From Cryobacterium algoricola (GTDB taxonomy: Bacteria > Actinomycetota > Actinomycetes > Actinomycetales > Microbacteriaceae): 64,000 nt of DNA. Position numbers and translations under genes: made by a program. The stretch covers positions 124,001 through 188,000 of the forward strand of contig NZ_SOFG01000004.1 in assembly GCF_004402485.1 (NCBI RefSeq), in the 5' to 3' direction. Of the stretch, positions 25,224 through 33,716 are shown one piece after another (positions within the stretch are counted from its first letter, which is position 1; each line of letters begins with the position of its first letter). The notes beneath the pieces were generated by a model. The model was not told the origin of the DNA, searched no databases, and saw only the letters and a list, made by a program, of their open reading frames with translations.

Positions 25224-25320
25224 GTGCCGAATTCAGGAGATCAGCCCGGGCGAGCGACATCTGCCCGCTGACCAGTGCGGCCGATCCTGACCTGTAGCAG
25301 GCATCTCCTGAATTCGGCAC
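25224..25320. repeat. 18-bp perfect inverted repeat enclosing 61 bp
   Basis: GTGCCGAATTCAGGAGAT (25224-25241) is exactly complementary to 25303-25320. The 61-bp interior contains a smaller CGGGC/GCCCG pair. No open frame and no T-tract are present. This structure suits a miniature inverted-repeat element or solo remnant, or a long RNA hairpin between genes; it is not needed as the FKBP terminator, which lies separately. Confidence 0.8.
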
Positions 25321-25386
25321 ACTGACGCGGCCAGACGCACCGCGGGGTCATGGCCCGAGATTCGTGGGGCATCCGAGCCGCACCGT

Positions 25387-25431
25387 GCCGATGCGGCCGA
25401 TGTGGCCGATGCGGCCGATGCGGCCGATGCG
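25387..25431 (+). repeat. 9-bp tandem repeat, five copies
   Basis: Five copies of GCCGATGCG (second copy with one change, GCCGATGTG) in a row, then a partial unit. A minisatellite-like array expected to vary in copy number by slippage. Confidence 0.9.
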
Positions 25432-25458
25432 GCGAGAATACGGGACGGTCGCCTGAAA

Positions 25459-25502
25459 ACACGCGTCACCCCCCGCTCTCGAGAACGGACGGTGACGCGT
25501 GT
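25459..25502 (-). terminator. Rho-independent terminator of the FKBP gene
   Basis: A 12-bp perfect stem, ACACGCGTCACC at 25459-25470 paired with 25491-25502, with a 20-nt loop. On the minus strand it begins 18 nt after the FKBP stop and is followed by TTTTC. Confidence 0.8.
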
Positions 25503-25519
25503 AGCGGTTGTGGGCGGGG

Positions 25520-26488
25520 TTAGCCGATGCCGAGGATGTCGATGACGAAGACGAGGGTGGAGCCGGCGGGGATGGTTCCCTGCGCTGAGTCTCCGTAGCC
25601 CTTCGCCGGCGGGATCACGGTGAGGATCTGCGAACCCACGGTCTGGCCGATGATCGCCGTCGCGAAGCCGGGGACGACGCCGCCCTGGGTCTTCGAGCCG
25701 TCGACCGCGAGCAGTTGCGCGGGCGCACCCTTCGTCCAGCTGGAGTCGAAGACCTTCTTGTCCGCCCAGAGGACGCCGGTGTAGTGCACGGTGACCTTGT
25801 CGCCCTCCTTGACGGTGTCGCCGGTGCCCTTCTTCAGGACGGCGAGCTGGAGGTCTGCCGGCGGCGTGCCGCCCGGAATCGTGATGCCGGGGGTGCCGTT
25901 GGCGTCGAGGACGACCGCGGGAAGGCCGTTCACCGGGGTCTGGTCGGCACCGTTGGCCCGGAGCAGGTAGGTCTTCACGACGTCGATCACGAAGACCAGC
26001 GAGTCCGTCGCGGAGATCCCGAGGGTGGGGTTGCCGCCCTGCGGTCCGAACGCGTCATCCGGGGAGACGACGACGACGACACGCGAGCCGGCCTGGGCGC
26101 AGGCGAGCCCGTCCGTGATGCCCTTGATGGTCTGGTCGTTGAGCGTGAGCACGTTCGCGCTCGTGCTGTCGTACTTGCTGACCTGGATCGGCGAGCCTGT
26201 CGTCCCGTTGTAGACGTTCAGTTCGATTTTCGCCTGCTGCCCGGTAACGAGCTTGTCTCCGGACCCGGGCACGATGACCCGGCCCTGGGTCGACGTCGTC
26301 ATGAGTGGCGTCGGGATGTCGACCTTCGGGACGGCTCCGAAGTTGTCGCTGACCGAGACGAGCTTCGAGGCGGCGCCATCGCTGATGGGGGCGACGCAGC
26401 TCGACGCGGCATCCGCGCTGCTGCTGCACCCGGTGAGGGCGGCAAGCAGCAGGCTGGCAGTCGCGATGAGGGCAGAAGCTCTACGCAC
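25520..26488 (-). CDS. FKBP-type peptidyl-prolyl isomerase lipoprotein, two FKBP domains
   Basis: A 322-residue protein. A signal peptide with lipobox LTGC (Cys about 21) anchors it outside the membrane. Residues about 70-175 form a degenerate FKBP domain, and residues about 210-322 a well-conserved one (VKEGDKVTVHYTGVLWADKKVFDSSW, GFATAIIGQTVGSQILTVIPPAKGYG, GSTLVFVIDILGI). It should catalyse prolyl isomerisation in folding of exported proteins. GTG start at 26488. FKBP genes commonly sit between pafA and pafB in actinobacteria, and this one keeps that position. It is 86 nt after trmI and has its own terminator. Confidence 0.92.
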   Translation of the reverse strand: MRRASALIATASLLLAALTGCSSSADAASSCVAPISDGAASKLVSVSDNFGAVPKVDIPTPLMTTSTQGRVIVPGSGDKLVTGQQAKIELNVYNGTTGSPIQVSKYDSTSANVLTLNDQTIKGITDGLACAQAGSRVVVVVSPDDAFGPQGGNPTLGISATDSLVFVIDVVKTYLLRANGADQTPVNGLPAVVLDANGTPGITIPGGTPPADLQLAVLKKGTGDTVKEGDKVTVHYTGVLWADKKVFDSSWTKGAPAQLLAVDGSKTQGGVVPGFATAIIGQTVGSQILTVIPPAKGYGDSAQGTIPAGSTLVFVIDILGIG

Positions 26489-26574
26489 AGGATCTCATTT
26501 CAGTGTGGGAAATTCAGCGTGCGGCGCCGTCTGGTCGCCGGGAGTCGAGCGGCCGAACACGGCCGGAGCCTATC

Positions 26575-27726
26575 CTAACCGGCGTCGGCTGCGCTGTCGG
26601 CAGCACCGCTGATCGCGGCGTCGGTAGCGGTCTGGGCGGTGCCGGGCAACTCAGCGGGTGCGGCGACGACCGGGCCGCGCCCGTCGAGGCCTCTGGCCTT
26701 GGAGATGGCCGCACCGGTCTCCGCGATCCTGACCCGCTTGCGCATGACCTTGCCGCTCACGCTGCGTTCGCCGAGTGCGCCCGGGGTCCAGGCCTCGACA
26801 TCCGCATCAGAGAAGTCGGTCTTGGAGGGTCGGCGCTTGAGCTCGGGCAGGATCGTGTCGGGGGCGAGACGCCGTGCCGTGATCAGGAACCCGGTGTGGC
26901 CGATCATGCGGTGGTCCGGGCGGACCGCGAGACCCTCGACGTGCCAGCCGCGCACCATGGTCTCGTTCGAATCCGGGTTCGTGTAGAACCCGGTTCCACG
27001 GATGGCCTCGGCCACCCGGGAGAGCTGGGTCACGGTCGCGACGTAGCAGAGGAGCACGCCGCCGGGCTTGAGGGCGGCGGAGACGGCCTCAAGGCATTCC
27101 CAGGGGGCGAGCATGTCGAGCACGACCCGGTCGGCCGTCTGATCCGGGACCGCGGACGGCAGTGCGTCCGCAAGGTCGCCGAGGGTGATCGTCCAGTTCG
27201 TGGGGTCGGCGCCGAGGAACGTGGCGACGTTGTCCCTCGCGACGTCAGCGAACTCGGCCCGGCGTTCGAAGGATGCGAGGTGGCCGGCCGGCCCGATCGC
27301 GCGGAGCAGCCAGAGGGACAGTGCTCCGGAGCCCACCCCGGCTTCGACGACCGTCGCGCCGGGGAAGATGTCCGCCTGGGCGAGGATCTGGGCCGCGTCC
27401 TTGGGGTAGATGATCGCGGCTCCCCGCGGCATTGACATCACGAAGTCGTTGAGTAGCGGGCGCAAGGCGAGGTGCTCGACCCCGACGTTGTTCACGACGA
27501 CGGATGCATCGGGCAGGCCGATGATGTCGTCGTGCGCAAGGATTCCCCTGTGGGTGTGGAAGACCTTGCCCGGCTCGAGGGTGATCGTGTTGAGCTTGTT
27601 CTTGGGGCCGGTCAGCTGCACCCGGTCGCCGACCCGGAAGGGTCCGCTGCTCTGGATCACCTGGGTGTACTCGCCGTTCGGGGTGATGCCGGTTCCGGTG
27701 TCGCTCGTGCTGTCAGTGTCGCTCAT
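26575..27726 (-). CDS. trmI: TrmI, tRNA (adenine-58-N1)-methyltransferase
   Basis: A 383-residue class I SAM-dependent methyltransferase. An N-terminal beta domain (about 20-90, FRVGDRVQLTGPKNKLNTITLEPGK) precedes the Rossmann domain with VVEAGVGSGALSLWLLRAIGP and DRVVLDMLAPWECLEA. It methylates A58 in the T-loop of tRNA as a tetramer. A basic, then Ala-rich, extension follows from about residue 285. It overlaps the upstream HAD gene by ATGA. In mycobacteria the orthologue lies beside the proteasomal ATPase gene; here the next gene is FKBP. Confidence 0.93.
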   Translation of the reverse strand: MSDTDSTSDTGTGITPNGEYTQVIQSSGPFRVGDRVQLTGPKNKLNTITLEPGKVFHTHRGILAHDDIIGLPDASVVVNNVGVEHLALRPLLNDFVMSMPRGAAIIYPKDAAQILAQADIFPGATVVEAGVGSGALSLWLLRAIGPAGHLASFERRAEFADVARDNVATFLGADPTNWTITLGDLADALPSAVPDQTADRVVLDMLAPWECLEAVSAALKPGGVLLCYVATVTQLSRVAEAIRGTGFYTNPDSNETMVRGWHVEGLAVRPDHRMIGHTGFLITARRLAPDTILPELKRRPSKTDFSDADVEAWTPGALGERSVSGKVMRKRVRIAETGAAISKARGLDGRGPVVAAPAELPGTAQTATDAAISGAADSAADAG

Positions 27727-28472
27727 GCGTGGGTGTCGTCCTCGTTCGGATGCGGGCCGGAACCGGGCCGCGCGGGTGCCGCGGCGGCGCCCGTGCGCCG
27801 TTCGGCAAAGACAGTGTGAACGCCGGCGAGCGTGCGTCCGTGCAGGGTCGGCCACAGCTCGTACCGGGCGCTCGCCTCGATTTCGATCATGTGCGGAACC
27901 GCGATGACCACGGCGCCGGAGGCGACGGCTGCCGCGATGCCGGGCAGGGAGTCTTCGACGGCAACACAATCGGCGGGCGTGACGCCGAGCAACCGGGCGG
28001 CCGACAGGTAGGCCTCGGGGTGCGGCTTGCTCTGGACGACCATGTCACCGGCGACGATCGCGTCGAAGGCGGCGAATCCGACCTGGTCGGACACCTGCTG
28101 CGCCATCCGGTGCTCCGACATGGTCACGAGGGCCATGGGGATGCCCGCGGCCTTGACCTCGGTCATGAGCTCGAGGGCGCCGGGACGCCAGGGGGCACCG
28201 AACTCACCGAGGAGGCCCTGGACCCGCGTGGTCAGCCGGTCGACGATCGCCTCGGCGCCAAGGCGGACGCCGCGGTCCTGCAGGATGGCCGCGGAGTTCA
28301 GCAGGCCGCTGCCGACGAGAAGCATGCAATCGCTGTGCGTCCAGACCCCGCCGAAGCTCTCGACGAGCTCGGTTTCAGCGCGCATCCAGTACGGTTCCGA
28401 GTCGACGATCGTGCCGTCCATATCCCACAGCACGGCCGCGGGCAGGGGCGAATTCGGACGGAACGGGTTCAC
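27723..28472 (-). CDS. HAD-superfamily hydrolase (beta-phosphoglucomutase/PGP-like)
   Basis: A 249-residue phosphatase-type protein. Motif I is WDMDGTIVDSEPYW near residue 17, motif II TMSEH, motif III Lys in QSKPHPEAY and motif IV VEDSLPGI. The helical cap follows motif I. This is the subfamily I HAD type acting on small phosphorylated metabolites; substrate unknown. GTG at 28472 is chosen because a TACACT -10 lies 8 nt upstream and the frame further up overlaps the divergent PAC2 gene. First gene of HAD-trmI-(FKBP). Confidence 0.87.
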   Translation of the reverse strand: MNPFRPNSPLPAAVLWDMDGTIVDSEPYWMRAETELVESFGGVWTHSDCMLLVGSGLLNSAAILQDRGVRLGAEAIVDRLTTRVQGLLGEFGAPWRPGALELMTEVKAAGIPMALVTMSEHRMAQQVSDQVGFAAFDAIVAGDMVVQSKPHPEAYLSAARLLGVTPADCVAVEDSLPGIAAAVASGAVVIAVPHMIEIEASARYELWPTLHGRTLAGVHTVFAERRTGAAAAPARPGSGPHPNEDDTHA

Positions 28473-28480
28473 AGGGTCCA

Positions 28481-28505
28481 AGTGTAAGGGGCACCGCTTA
28501 TCCTT
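28481..28505. promoter_or_regulatory. Divergent promoter pair for HAD-trmI and PAC2
   Basis: TACACT on the minus strand (28481-28486) fits a near-leaderless start of the HAD gene. TATCCT on the plus strand (28500-28505) fits a promoter for the PAC2 gene with about a 40-nt leader. Assigned by position and hexamer match only. Confidence 0.4.
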
Positions 28506-28553
28506 GACTGACGGTGCTCTTCCGGGCGCCCCGGCAGATCGAGGTTTCACGCA

Positions 28554-29504
28554 GTGACAGATGGCAATGGATTCCTGGGCGGACGCCTCCTCGTGGTGGC
28601 GTTTGCGGGCTGGAACGACGCGGGTGAGGCTGCGACCGGTGCCGTGGGCATCCTCAGGGACCTCCTCGACGTCTCCTCCCTCTTCGAAGTGGACCCCGAG
28701 GTCTACTTCGACTACCAGTTCAACCGGCCGACGATCTCCACGGATGACGAGGGTCACCGCCAGCTCGAATGGCCCGGCGCGACCCTGTTCGGCCCCGCGG
28801 AGCCGGGTGTCGTCGGAGAGCCACTCGCCGATGACGCGCAGCTGCGCGTGAGCGGCAGCAACGCCGGCAACATCTACCTCCTGCTCGGCACGGAGCCGAG
28901 CCGCAGCTGGAAGGGGTTCACCGCAGAGGTGCTCGACGCGGCCCTCGCGGCGGACATCGGCGGGATCGTCTTCCTCGGCGCCATGCTCGCAGACGTGCCG
29001 CACACCCGTCCGATCTCCATTTTCGTCTCCAGCGAGAACCCCGAGGTGCGCAGCGAGCTGCAGATCGAGCGCAGCAGCTACGAAGGCCCGGTCGGCATCC
29101 TCAGCGTCCTCTCGCACGCGGCCGAACTGGTCGGCATCCCGACCCTCTCGATTTGGGCGTCGGTCCCCCACTATGTACACAACGCGCCGTCACCGAAGGC
29201 GATGCTCGCCCTGATCGACAAGCTCGAGGAGATCATCGACGTGGTCATCCCGCGCGGCGACCTCGTCACCGAGGCCGACGAATGGCAGACCGGCATCGAC
29301 ACCCTCGCGGCAGACGACGAGGAGATGGCGGCGTACATCAACCAGCTCGAGCAGGCGAGGGACACGGTCGACTCGCCGGAGGCGAGTGGCGAGGCGATCG
29401 CGCAGGAGTTCGAGAAGTACCTCCGCAAGCGCGGAGACGGACGCGACGGTCAGGCCGGGCGCGCAGACGGTCGTCCGGGACCGGACGGGCCACGCCAGCC
29501 GTAA
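28554..29504 (+). CDS. PAC2-family protein (proteasome-assembly-chaperone-like)
   Basis: A 316-residue cytoplasmic protein. LLVVAFAGWNDAGEAATGAVGIL is the signature start of the actinobacterial PAC2 family, followed by YDFYDYQFNRPT-like and YLLLGTEPSRSWKGF segments and GVPHYV-type residues (SVPHYVHNAPSPKA). The end is charged and Gly/Arg-rich. PAC2 proteins share the fold of eukaryotic proteasome assembly chaperones, but the bacterial role is unproven. GTG start. It converges with mshC with 10 nt between stops. Confidence 0.88.
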   Translation: MTDGNGFLGGRLLVVAFAGWNDAGEAATGAVGILRDLLDVSSLFEVDPEVYFDYQFNRPTISTDDEGHRQLEWPGATLFGPAEPGVVGEPLADDAQLRVSGSNAGNIYLLLGTEPSRSWKGFTAEVLDAALAADIGGIVFLGAMLADVPHTRPISIFVSSENPEVRSELQIERSSYEGPVGILSVLSHAAELVGIPTLSIWASVPHYVHNAPSPKAMLALIDKLEEIIDVVIPRGDLVTEADEWQTGIDTLAADDEEMAAYINQLEQARDTVDSPEASGEAIAQEFEKYLRKRGDGRDGQAGRADGRPGPDGPRQP

Positions 29505-29514
29505 ACCTTCGGGG

Positions 29515-30810
29515 CTAGAGCGTGATACCCAGCAGAGCGTCGATCGCGAGGGCCACGAGCTCGGGCTCAGCCGAGCCGGCCTCGGCGGCAGCGTCGAGAA
29601 TCCGCAGAACGGCCGGAGTGTCGAGGTCGTTGACGAGGGCCGCACGCAGCGCGGCGACGACCTCGTCCGCCTTGGCGGCGGCATCCGGTTCACCGTTCGA
29701 ATCGTCGGTTGCGCGGCCGAACGCACGCGTCCAGGCTTCGAGGCGCGCCTCGGCGGCGGAGAGCGCGGCGGCGGTCCACTCCCAGTCGCTGCGATAGTGC
29801 TGCGCGAGCAGGGCCAGGCGGATGGCCCGAGGGTCGGTGCCCCCGGCGCGCAGGGCCGACACGAGCACGAGGTTGCCGAGCGACTTGCTCATCTTCTCGC
29901 CCTGGTAGGCGACCATGCCCGTGTGGCTGTACACGCCGGCGAGCGGATGCCCCGAGAGGGCGGCCGCATGGCCACCGCTCATGTCGTGGTGCGGGAAGAT
30001 CAGGTCGGAGCCGCCGCCTTGGACGGTGAAGTCCGTGCCCAGTTCCTTGAGCGCGATCACGGAACATTCGATGTGCCAGCCGGGGCGGCCGGCGCCGACA
30101 CGGGAGTCCCAGGCCGGTTCCCCCACCCGGGCGGCACGCCAGAGCAGCGGGTCGAGGGCGTCGCGCTTTCCCGCGCGGTCGGGGTCGCCACCGCGCTCGG
30201 CGAAGAGAGCCAGCATCTGGGCGCGGTCGAGGTTGCTCTCGTCGCCGAGACGCCAGGGCGCGACGCGTTCAGCGGCAGCGATGTCGAAGTAGATGTCGGA
30301 GCCGGCCGACTCGGCCGGGCCGGCGGTGTCGGAGAGCTCGGCGGCGTCGACGGCGACGGCGTAGGCGAGGCCGTCATCCCAGAGCTGGGCGACCGCGTCG
30401 GCGACCTCCTCGATGACCTCGGTCACGGCGACGTAATTGTCAGGGGGAAGGATGCCGAGCGCTTCCATGTCGGCGCGGAACAGGTCGACCTGGGATGCTG
30501 CGAGGTCGCGCCAGTCGACGCCCGTGGCCGTCGCCCGCTCCAGGAGCGGGTCGTCGACATCCGTCACGTTCTGGGCGTAGTGCACGCGGTAGCCGGCATC
30601 GAGCCAGACCCGCTGCAGGGTGTCGAAGGCGAGGTAGGTGTTCGCGTGGCCGATGTGCGTCGCGTCGTACGGCGTGATGCCGCAGACGTAGAGCCGGGCG
30701 ACGTCGACCGGTTCCGCGAGCACGAGTGCTTCCGTCGCCGTGTCGTACAGGCGCGGAGCTTCGGAGCTTCCCGGGAGGACGGGGATGTCAGGGTGTCGCC
30801 AGGCGCGCAT
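29515..30810 (-). CDS. mshC: MshC, cysteine:glucosaminyl-inositol ligase
   Basis: A 431-residue class I aminoacyl-tRNA-synthetase-like enzyme. [16 protein letters not shown] carries the zinc-ligand Cys and the HIGH motif, and KMSKS lies near residue 290. It lacks the tRNA-binding C-terminus of CysS and has the MshC-specific HPDIPVLPG start. It joins cysteine to GlcN-Ins in mycothiol synthesis, the actinobacterial redox buffer. It is third in M20-uppP-mshC, 10 nt after uppP, an order seen in other actinobacteria. Confidence 0.96.
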   Translation of the reverse strand: MRAWRHPDIPVLPGSSEAPRLYDTATEALVLAEPVDVARLYVCGITPYDATHIGHANTYLAFDTLQRVWLDAGYRVHYAQNVTDVDDPLLERATATGVDWRDLAASQVDLFRADMEALGILPPDNYVAVTEVIEEVADAVAQLWDDGLAYAVAVDAAELSDTAGPAESAGSDIYFDIAAAERVAPWRLGDESNLDRAQMLALFAERGGDPDRAGKRDALDPLLWRAARVGEPAWDSRVGAGRPGWHIECSVIALKELGTDFTVQGGGSDLIFPHHDMSGGHAAALSGHPLAGVYSHTGMVAYQGEKMSKSLGNLVLVSALRAGGTDPRAIRLALLAQHYRSDWEWTAAALSAAEARLEAWTRAFGRATDDSNGEPDAAAKADEVVAALRAALVNDLDTPAVLRILDAAAEAGSAEPELVALAIDALLGITL

Positions 30811-30820
30811 TCCGGGGCCC

Positions 30821-31675
30821 CTATGCCGCGATCGTGTTGGTCGCGAGCAAGGCCATCAGCGCGAAGCCGAGCACGATCCGGTAGATCACGAAGGGCAGGA
30901 AGCTGCGCTTGGAGATGTAGTTCATGAAGAATCCGATCACGAACAGGGCGACGATGAAGGCGACGACGGTCGCGACCACGGTCTCGGCCGGACCGAAGAT
31001 CTCCGGGGTGCAGTTGGTGGCACCTTCGAGGCACGGGTGCGCGATGGCCTTGTACATCTCGTAGAAGCCGCTGCCGAGCACAGCAGGGATGGCGAGCAGG
31101 AACGCGTAGCGGGCGGCGGCGCGGCGCTCGTAGCCCATGAACAGGCCGGCCGTGATCGTTCCACCGGAGCGGGAGACGCCGGGAATCAGCGCGAGTGCCT
31201 GGGCGAAGCCGTAGATGACGCCGTGCGGGACCGTCATGTCTTTCAGGCGGCGCCGGTGGGCCCCGACCGCATCGGCGACGCCGAGCAGCACGCCGAAGAC
31301 GATGAGCACCGTCGCCGTGATCCACAGGTTGCGGAGGGTGGACTCGATCTGGTTCTGGAAGAGCAGGCCGAGCACGATGATCGGGAGCGATCCGAAGATG
31401 ATGAGCCAGCCCATGCGCGCGTCGGGATCGCTGCGCGGAATCTTGCCGAACAGGGCCTTGACCCAGTGCGTCACGATGCGCGAGATGTCCCGCCAGAAGA
31501 ACAGCACGACGGCCGCCTCTGTGCCGATCTGGATGATCGCGGTAAACCGGGCGCCCGGGTCCCCGCCCATGCCGAGCAGTTCGCCGACGATGCGGATGTG
31601 GGCGCTGGACGACACCGGGAGGAACTCGGTGAGACCCTGCACGAGTCCCAGGATGATGGCGTTGAGGAAGTTCAC
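30821..31675 (-). CDS. uppP: UppP, undecaprenyl-diphosphate phosphatase
   Basis: A 284-residue membrane protein with about eight hydrophobic segments. The catalytic regions [17 protein letters not shown] (residues about 9-26) and [16 protein letters not shown] (about 165-180) are intact. It recycles undecaprenyl diphosphate to the monophosphate carrier for peptidoglycan and other surface polymers. GTG start at 31675, 15 nt after the M20 stop. Confidence 0.96.
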   Translation of the reverse strand: MNFLNAIILGLVQGLTEFLPVSSSAHIRIVGELLGMGGDPGARFTAIIQIGTEAAVVLFFWRDISRIVTHWVKALFGKIPRSDPDARMGWLIIFGSLPIIVLGLLFQNQIESTLRNLWITATVLIVFGVLLGVADAVGAHRRRLKDMTVPHGVIYGFAQALALIPGVSRSGGTITAGLFMGYERRAAARYAFLLAIPAVLGSGFYEMYKAIAHPCLEGATNCTPEIFGPAETVVATVVAFIVALFVIGFFMNYISKRSFLPFVIYRIVLGFALMALLATNTIAA

Positions 31676-31690
31676 CGGTGGCTCGCTTTG

Positions 31691-33016
31691 CTAGTAGGTC
31701 GACAACAGGTCGGTAAGGACCCGCCTGCCAAAGACTAGCGCGTCGAGCGGAACCCGCTCATCGACCCCGTGGAACATGCCCGGGAAATCCAGCTCGGCGG
31801 GGAGCCGGAGCGGGGCGAATCCGTACCCGCGGATTCCGAGCTTGGACAGGGCTTTATTGTCGGTTCCCGCGGAGAGGAGGTACGGGAGCACGGGGGCGCC
31901 CGGGTCGTGCCGGTGCAGGCTGCCGACGACGGCGTCGACGAGCGGGCCGCCGAAATCGGTCTCGAGGCCGATGTCCCTGTGCATCACGATGATCTCGATG
32001 TCCGGGCCGACCAGGCTCGCCACTTCGGCGAGCACCGCGTCCTCCTCGCCGGGCAGGGTGCGGATGTCGATGAGCGCCTCTGCACGGTCGGGGATCACGT
32101 TGTGCTTGTACCCGGCCTTGAGGAGTGTCGGGTTGGTCGTCGTGCGCAGGCTCGCCTGGATGAAGCCGGACGCGGTCCCCGTCGCGAGGGCGAGTTCGTC
32201 CGGGCCGACGCGCTGCGGATCGACGTCGAGGATCCGGGCGATTTCGGCGAGCAACTGGGTCGTCGTGTCGGTCAGCCGGATCGGCCAGTCCTGGCTTCCG
32301 ACCGCCGCGACAGCGGTAGCGAGTTTCGTGACGGCGTTGTTCCTGATCAGCCGGGATCCGTGGGCGGCGTCTCCGCGGGCGACGAGCTTGATCCAGATCA
32401 GGGCCTTCTCCCCGGTCTGCAGCAGGTAGGCGCGCTGGCCGCCGAGGGTGATCGAGTATCCGCCGACCTCGCTGATCGCCTCGGTGGCACCCTCGAAGAG
32501 TTCGGGGCGGGTGTCGACGAGGTAGTGCGAGCCGAGGACTCCCCCGGCTTCCTCGTCGGCGAAGAACGCCACGACGAGGTCACGGGCCGGCGCCTCTCCC
32601 GCACCGAGGATGTCGCCCAGGGCCGCGAGGATCATCGCATCCATGTTCTTCATGTCGACGGCGCCTCGGCCCCAGAGCAGGCCTTCCTTGATGACGCCGG
32701 CGAAGGGGTCGACCGACCAGGTCTCCGGATCGGCGGGGACGACGTCGAGGTGGCCGTGGACGACGAGGGCGCCGCTCTCGCGATTGCGGCCCGGGACGCG
32801 CACGACGACGCTCGTGCGGCCCGGCTCGGAGTCGAAGAGTTCGGGGGCGAGCCCGAGGCCCCGGAGGTGCTCGGCGACGTACTCCGCGGCATCCGTTTCG
32901 CCGTTGGATCGGCCCTCGCCGTAGTTCGTGGTGTCGAATCGGATGAGGTCGCGGGCGAGTTCCGCGGTCAGATCGAGGGGTGTTGCCGGATCGGTGTCGT
33001 CTGCCCAGGAAGCCAT
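31691..33016 (-). CDS. M20/M25/M40-family metallopeptidase
   Basis: A 441-residue cytoplasmic peptidase. VVHGHLDVVPA holds the first metal His and Asp, GRGAVDMKN the bridging Asp, FFADEEAGG the general-base Glu and metal Glu, and a C-terminal His lies in FHGVDERVP. A dimerisation domain is inserted at about residues 200-330. It is related to acylases and dipeptidases; substrate unknown. TAGCGT lies 6 nt upstream of the ATG, predicting a leaderless start of the M20-uppP-mshC operon. Confidence 0.92.
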   Translation of the reverse strand: MASWADDTDPATPLDLTAELARDLIRFDTTNYGEGRSNGETDAAEYVAEHLRGLGLAPELFDSEPGRTSVVVRVPGRNRESGALVVHGHLDVVPADPETWSVDPFAGVIKEGLLWGRGAVDMKNMDAMILAALGDILGAGEAPARDLVVAFFADEEAGGVLGSHYLVDTRPELFEGATEAISEVGGYSITLGGQRAYLLQTGEKALIWIKLVARGDAAHGSRLIRNNAVTKLATAVAAVGSQDWPIRLTDTTTQLLAEIARILDVDPQRVGPDELALATGTASGFIQASLRTTTNPTLLKAGYKHNVIPDRAEALIDIRTLPGEEDAVLAEVASLVGPDIEIIVMHRDIGLETDFGGPLVDAVVGSLHRHDPGAPVLPYLLSAGTDNKALSKLGIRGYGFAPLRLPAELDFPGMFHGVDERVPLDALVFGRRVLTDLLSTY

Positions 33017-33022
33017 GACTTC

Positions 33023-33028
33023 ACGCTA
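33023..33028 (-). promoter_or_regulatory. -10 hexamer of the M20-uppP-mshC operon
   Basis: Minus-strand TAGCGT ends 6 nt before the ATG of the M20 peptidase gene, which places the transcription start on the start codon. Confidence 0.5.
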
Positions 33029-33166
33029 TCGGTAGTCGTCGTCGAGGGGGGTCGTGGGCAGTCAATGACCGTCATGTGTCGGGCGCGTGGCCGGGGTGTG
33101 CTGGAGGGCCTCGAAATCCGTGCTAGATTATTGACTCGTCAGCCGGTCACCGGCTGGCCAGCACCA

Positions 33167-33249
33167 GCCCGGGTGGCGGAATGGCAGACGCGCTAGCTTG
33201 AGGTGCTAGTGCCCTTATGGGCGTGGGGGTTCAAGTCCCCCCTCGGGCA
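33167..33249 (+). tRNA. tRNA-Leu (anticodon GAG)
   Basis: An 83-nt class II tRNA. The acceptor stem GCCCGGG pairs with CTCGGGC (one G-T), the anticodon stem CTAGC/GCTAG closes the loop TTGAGGT, giving anticodon GAG, a long variable arm (TGCCCTTATGGGCG) follows, and the T arm is GGGGG-TTCAAGT-CCCCC. The discriminator is A and CCA is not encoded. It reads CUC and CUU, heavily used Leu codons in this GC-rich DNA. A perfect 8-bp palindrome (33140-33156) lies just upstream. Confidence 0.97.
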
Positions 33250-33255
33250 CAGAAT

Positions 33256-33280
33256 GAAGAACCGGTAGTTCAGGTTCTTC
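33256..33280 (+). terminator. Hairpin downstream of tRNA-Leu
   Basis: GAAGAACC pairs with GGTTCTTC across a 9-nt loop, 6 nt after the tRNA. There is no T-tract directly after it; it may assist 3' processing. Confidence 0.5.
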
Positions 33281-33291
33281 GCTGTGAAATG

Positions 33292-33333
33292 AAATAGGTC
33301 GAGACATCCACCGGATGTCCGGCCTATTTTTTT
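33292..33333 (+). terminator. Strong rho-independent terminator of tRNA-Leu
   Basis: An outer stem AAATAGG/CCTATTT and an inner stem GACATCC/GGATGTC with a 3-nt loop, followed by an uninterrupted T run ending at 33333. This is the clearest intrinsic terminator in the window. Confidence 0.85.
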
Positions 33334-33444
33334 GTCGAAAATTGGGGACATCCGACGCAGGAGTCGTGGCCTCATCCCGCGGCTGCGGCTGCCCCGGCAG
33401 CATCTGTGCCTGTATCCGTATCTGCACGGATGCCGCGGCTGGCC

Positions 33445-33474
33445 TTGAGAGTCGACCATCCCGACTTCTATACT
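33445..33474 (+). promoter_or_regulatory. relBE promoter and possible operator
   Basis: TTGAGA (33445-33450) and TATACT (33469-33474) are 18 nt apart, 23 nt before the antitoxin ATG. ACTT-GTA-AAGT overlaps the -10 end and could be the antitoxin operator, as toxin-antitoxin operons are usually self-repressed (inference). Confidence 0.6.
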
Positions 33475-33497
33475 TGTAAAGTCCAAAGGGGATCGCC

Positions 33498-33716
33498 ATG
33501 AAGCAGATCAACGTTCGAGTCCCGGATGCCCTGTCCGCCCGGTTGGACGCGCTCGCCGCCAGGACGGGTCGTTCGAAAACCTTCTACGCCGTCGAGGCGC
33601 TTGAGGAACACATCGAGGAGTACGAAGACTACTTCCTCGCGAAGGATGCCCTCGCTGAGTTCCGCCAGTCCGACGACAACGCGATAGACCTTGCCGACAT
33701 CGATTGGCCGGATTGA
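33498..33716 (+). CDS. relB: RelB-type ribbon-helix-helix antitoxin
   Basis: A 72-residue protein. Residues 1-45 form a ribbon-helix-helix DNA-binding domain (KQINVRVPDALSARLDALAARTGRSKTFYAVEAL). The acidic C-terminus (DNAIDLADIDWPD) should wrap and neutralise the toxin. AAGGGG lies 8 nt before the ATG. It overlaps the downstream toxin gene, with antitoxin first, the standard order. Confidence 0.9.
   Translation: MKQINVRVPDALSARLDALAARTGRSKTFYAVEALEEHIEEYEDYFLAKDALAEFRQSDDNAIDLADIDWPD

Larger units (their letters stand above)
25118..25519. other. 402-bp gap without a gene
   Basis: Between the DUF222/HNH gene and the FKBP gene. It holds the -10 of the HNH gene (25124-25129, TAGAAT on the minus strand), an 18-bp perfect inverted repeat with 61-bp interior, a 9-bp tandem array and the FKBP terminator. 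Reading frames here are low-complexity Ala/Ser stretches made by the tandem array and are not accepted as genes. Confidence 0.8.

Noticed and set aside
25233-25469. 78-codon minus-strand frame between the HNH and FKBP genes
   Set aside because: Ala/Ser repeats come from the 9-bp tandem array; no ribosome site, and it crosses the inverted repeat and the terminator.
33140-33156. 8-bp palindrome just upstream of tRNA-Leu as an attachment site
   Set aside because: No matching copy elsewhere in the window and no integrase; more likely part of the tRNA precursor.
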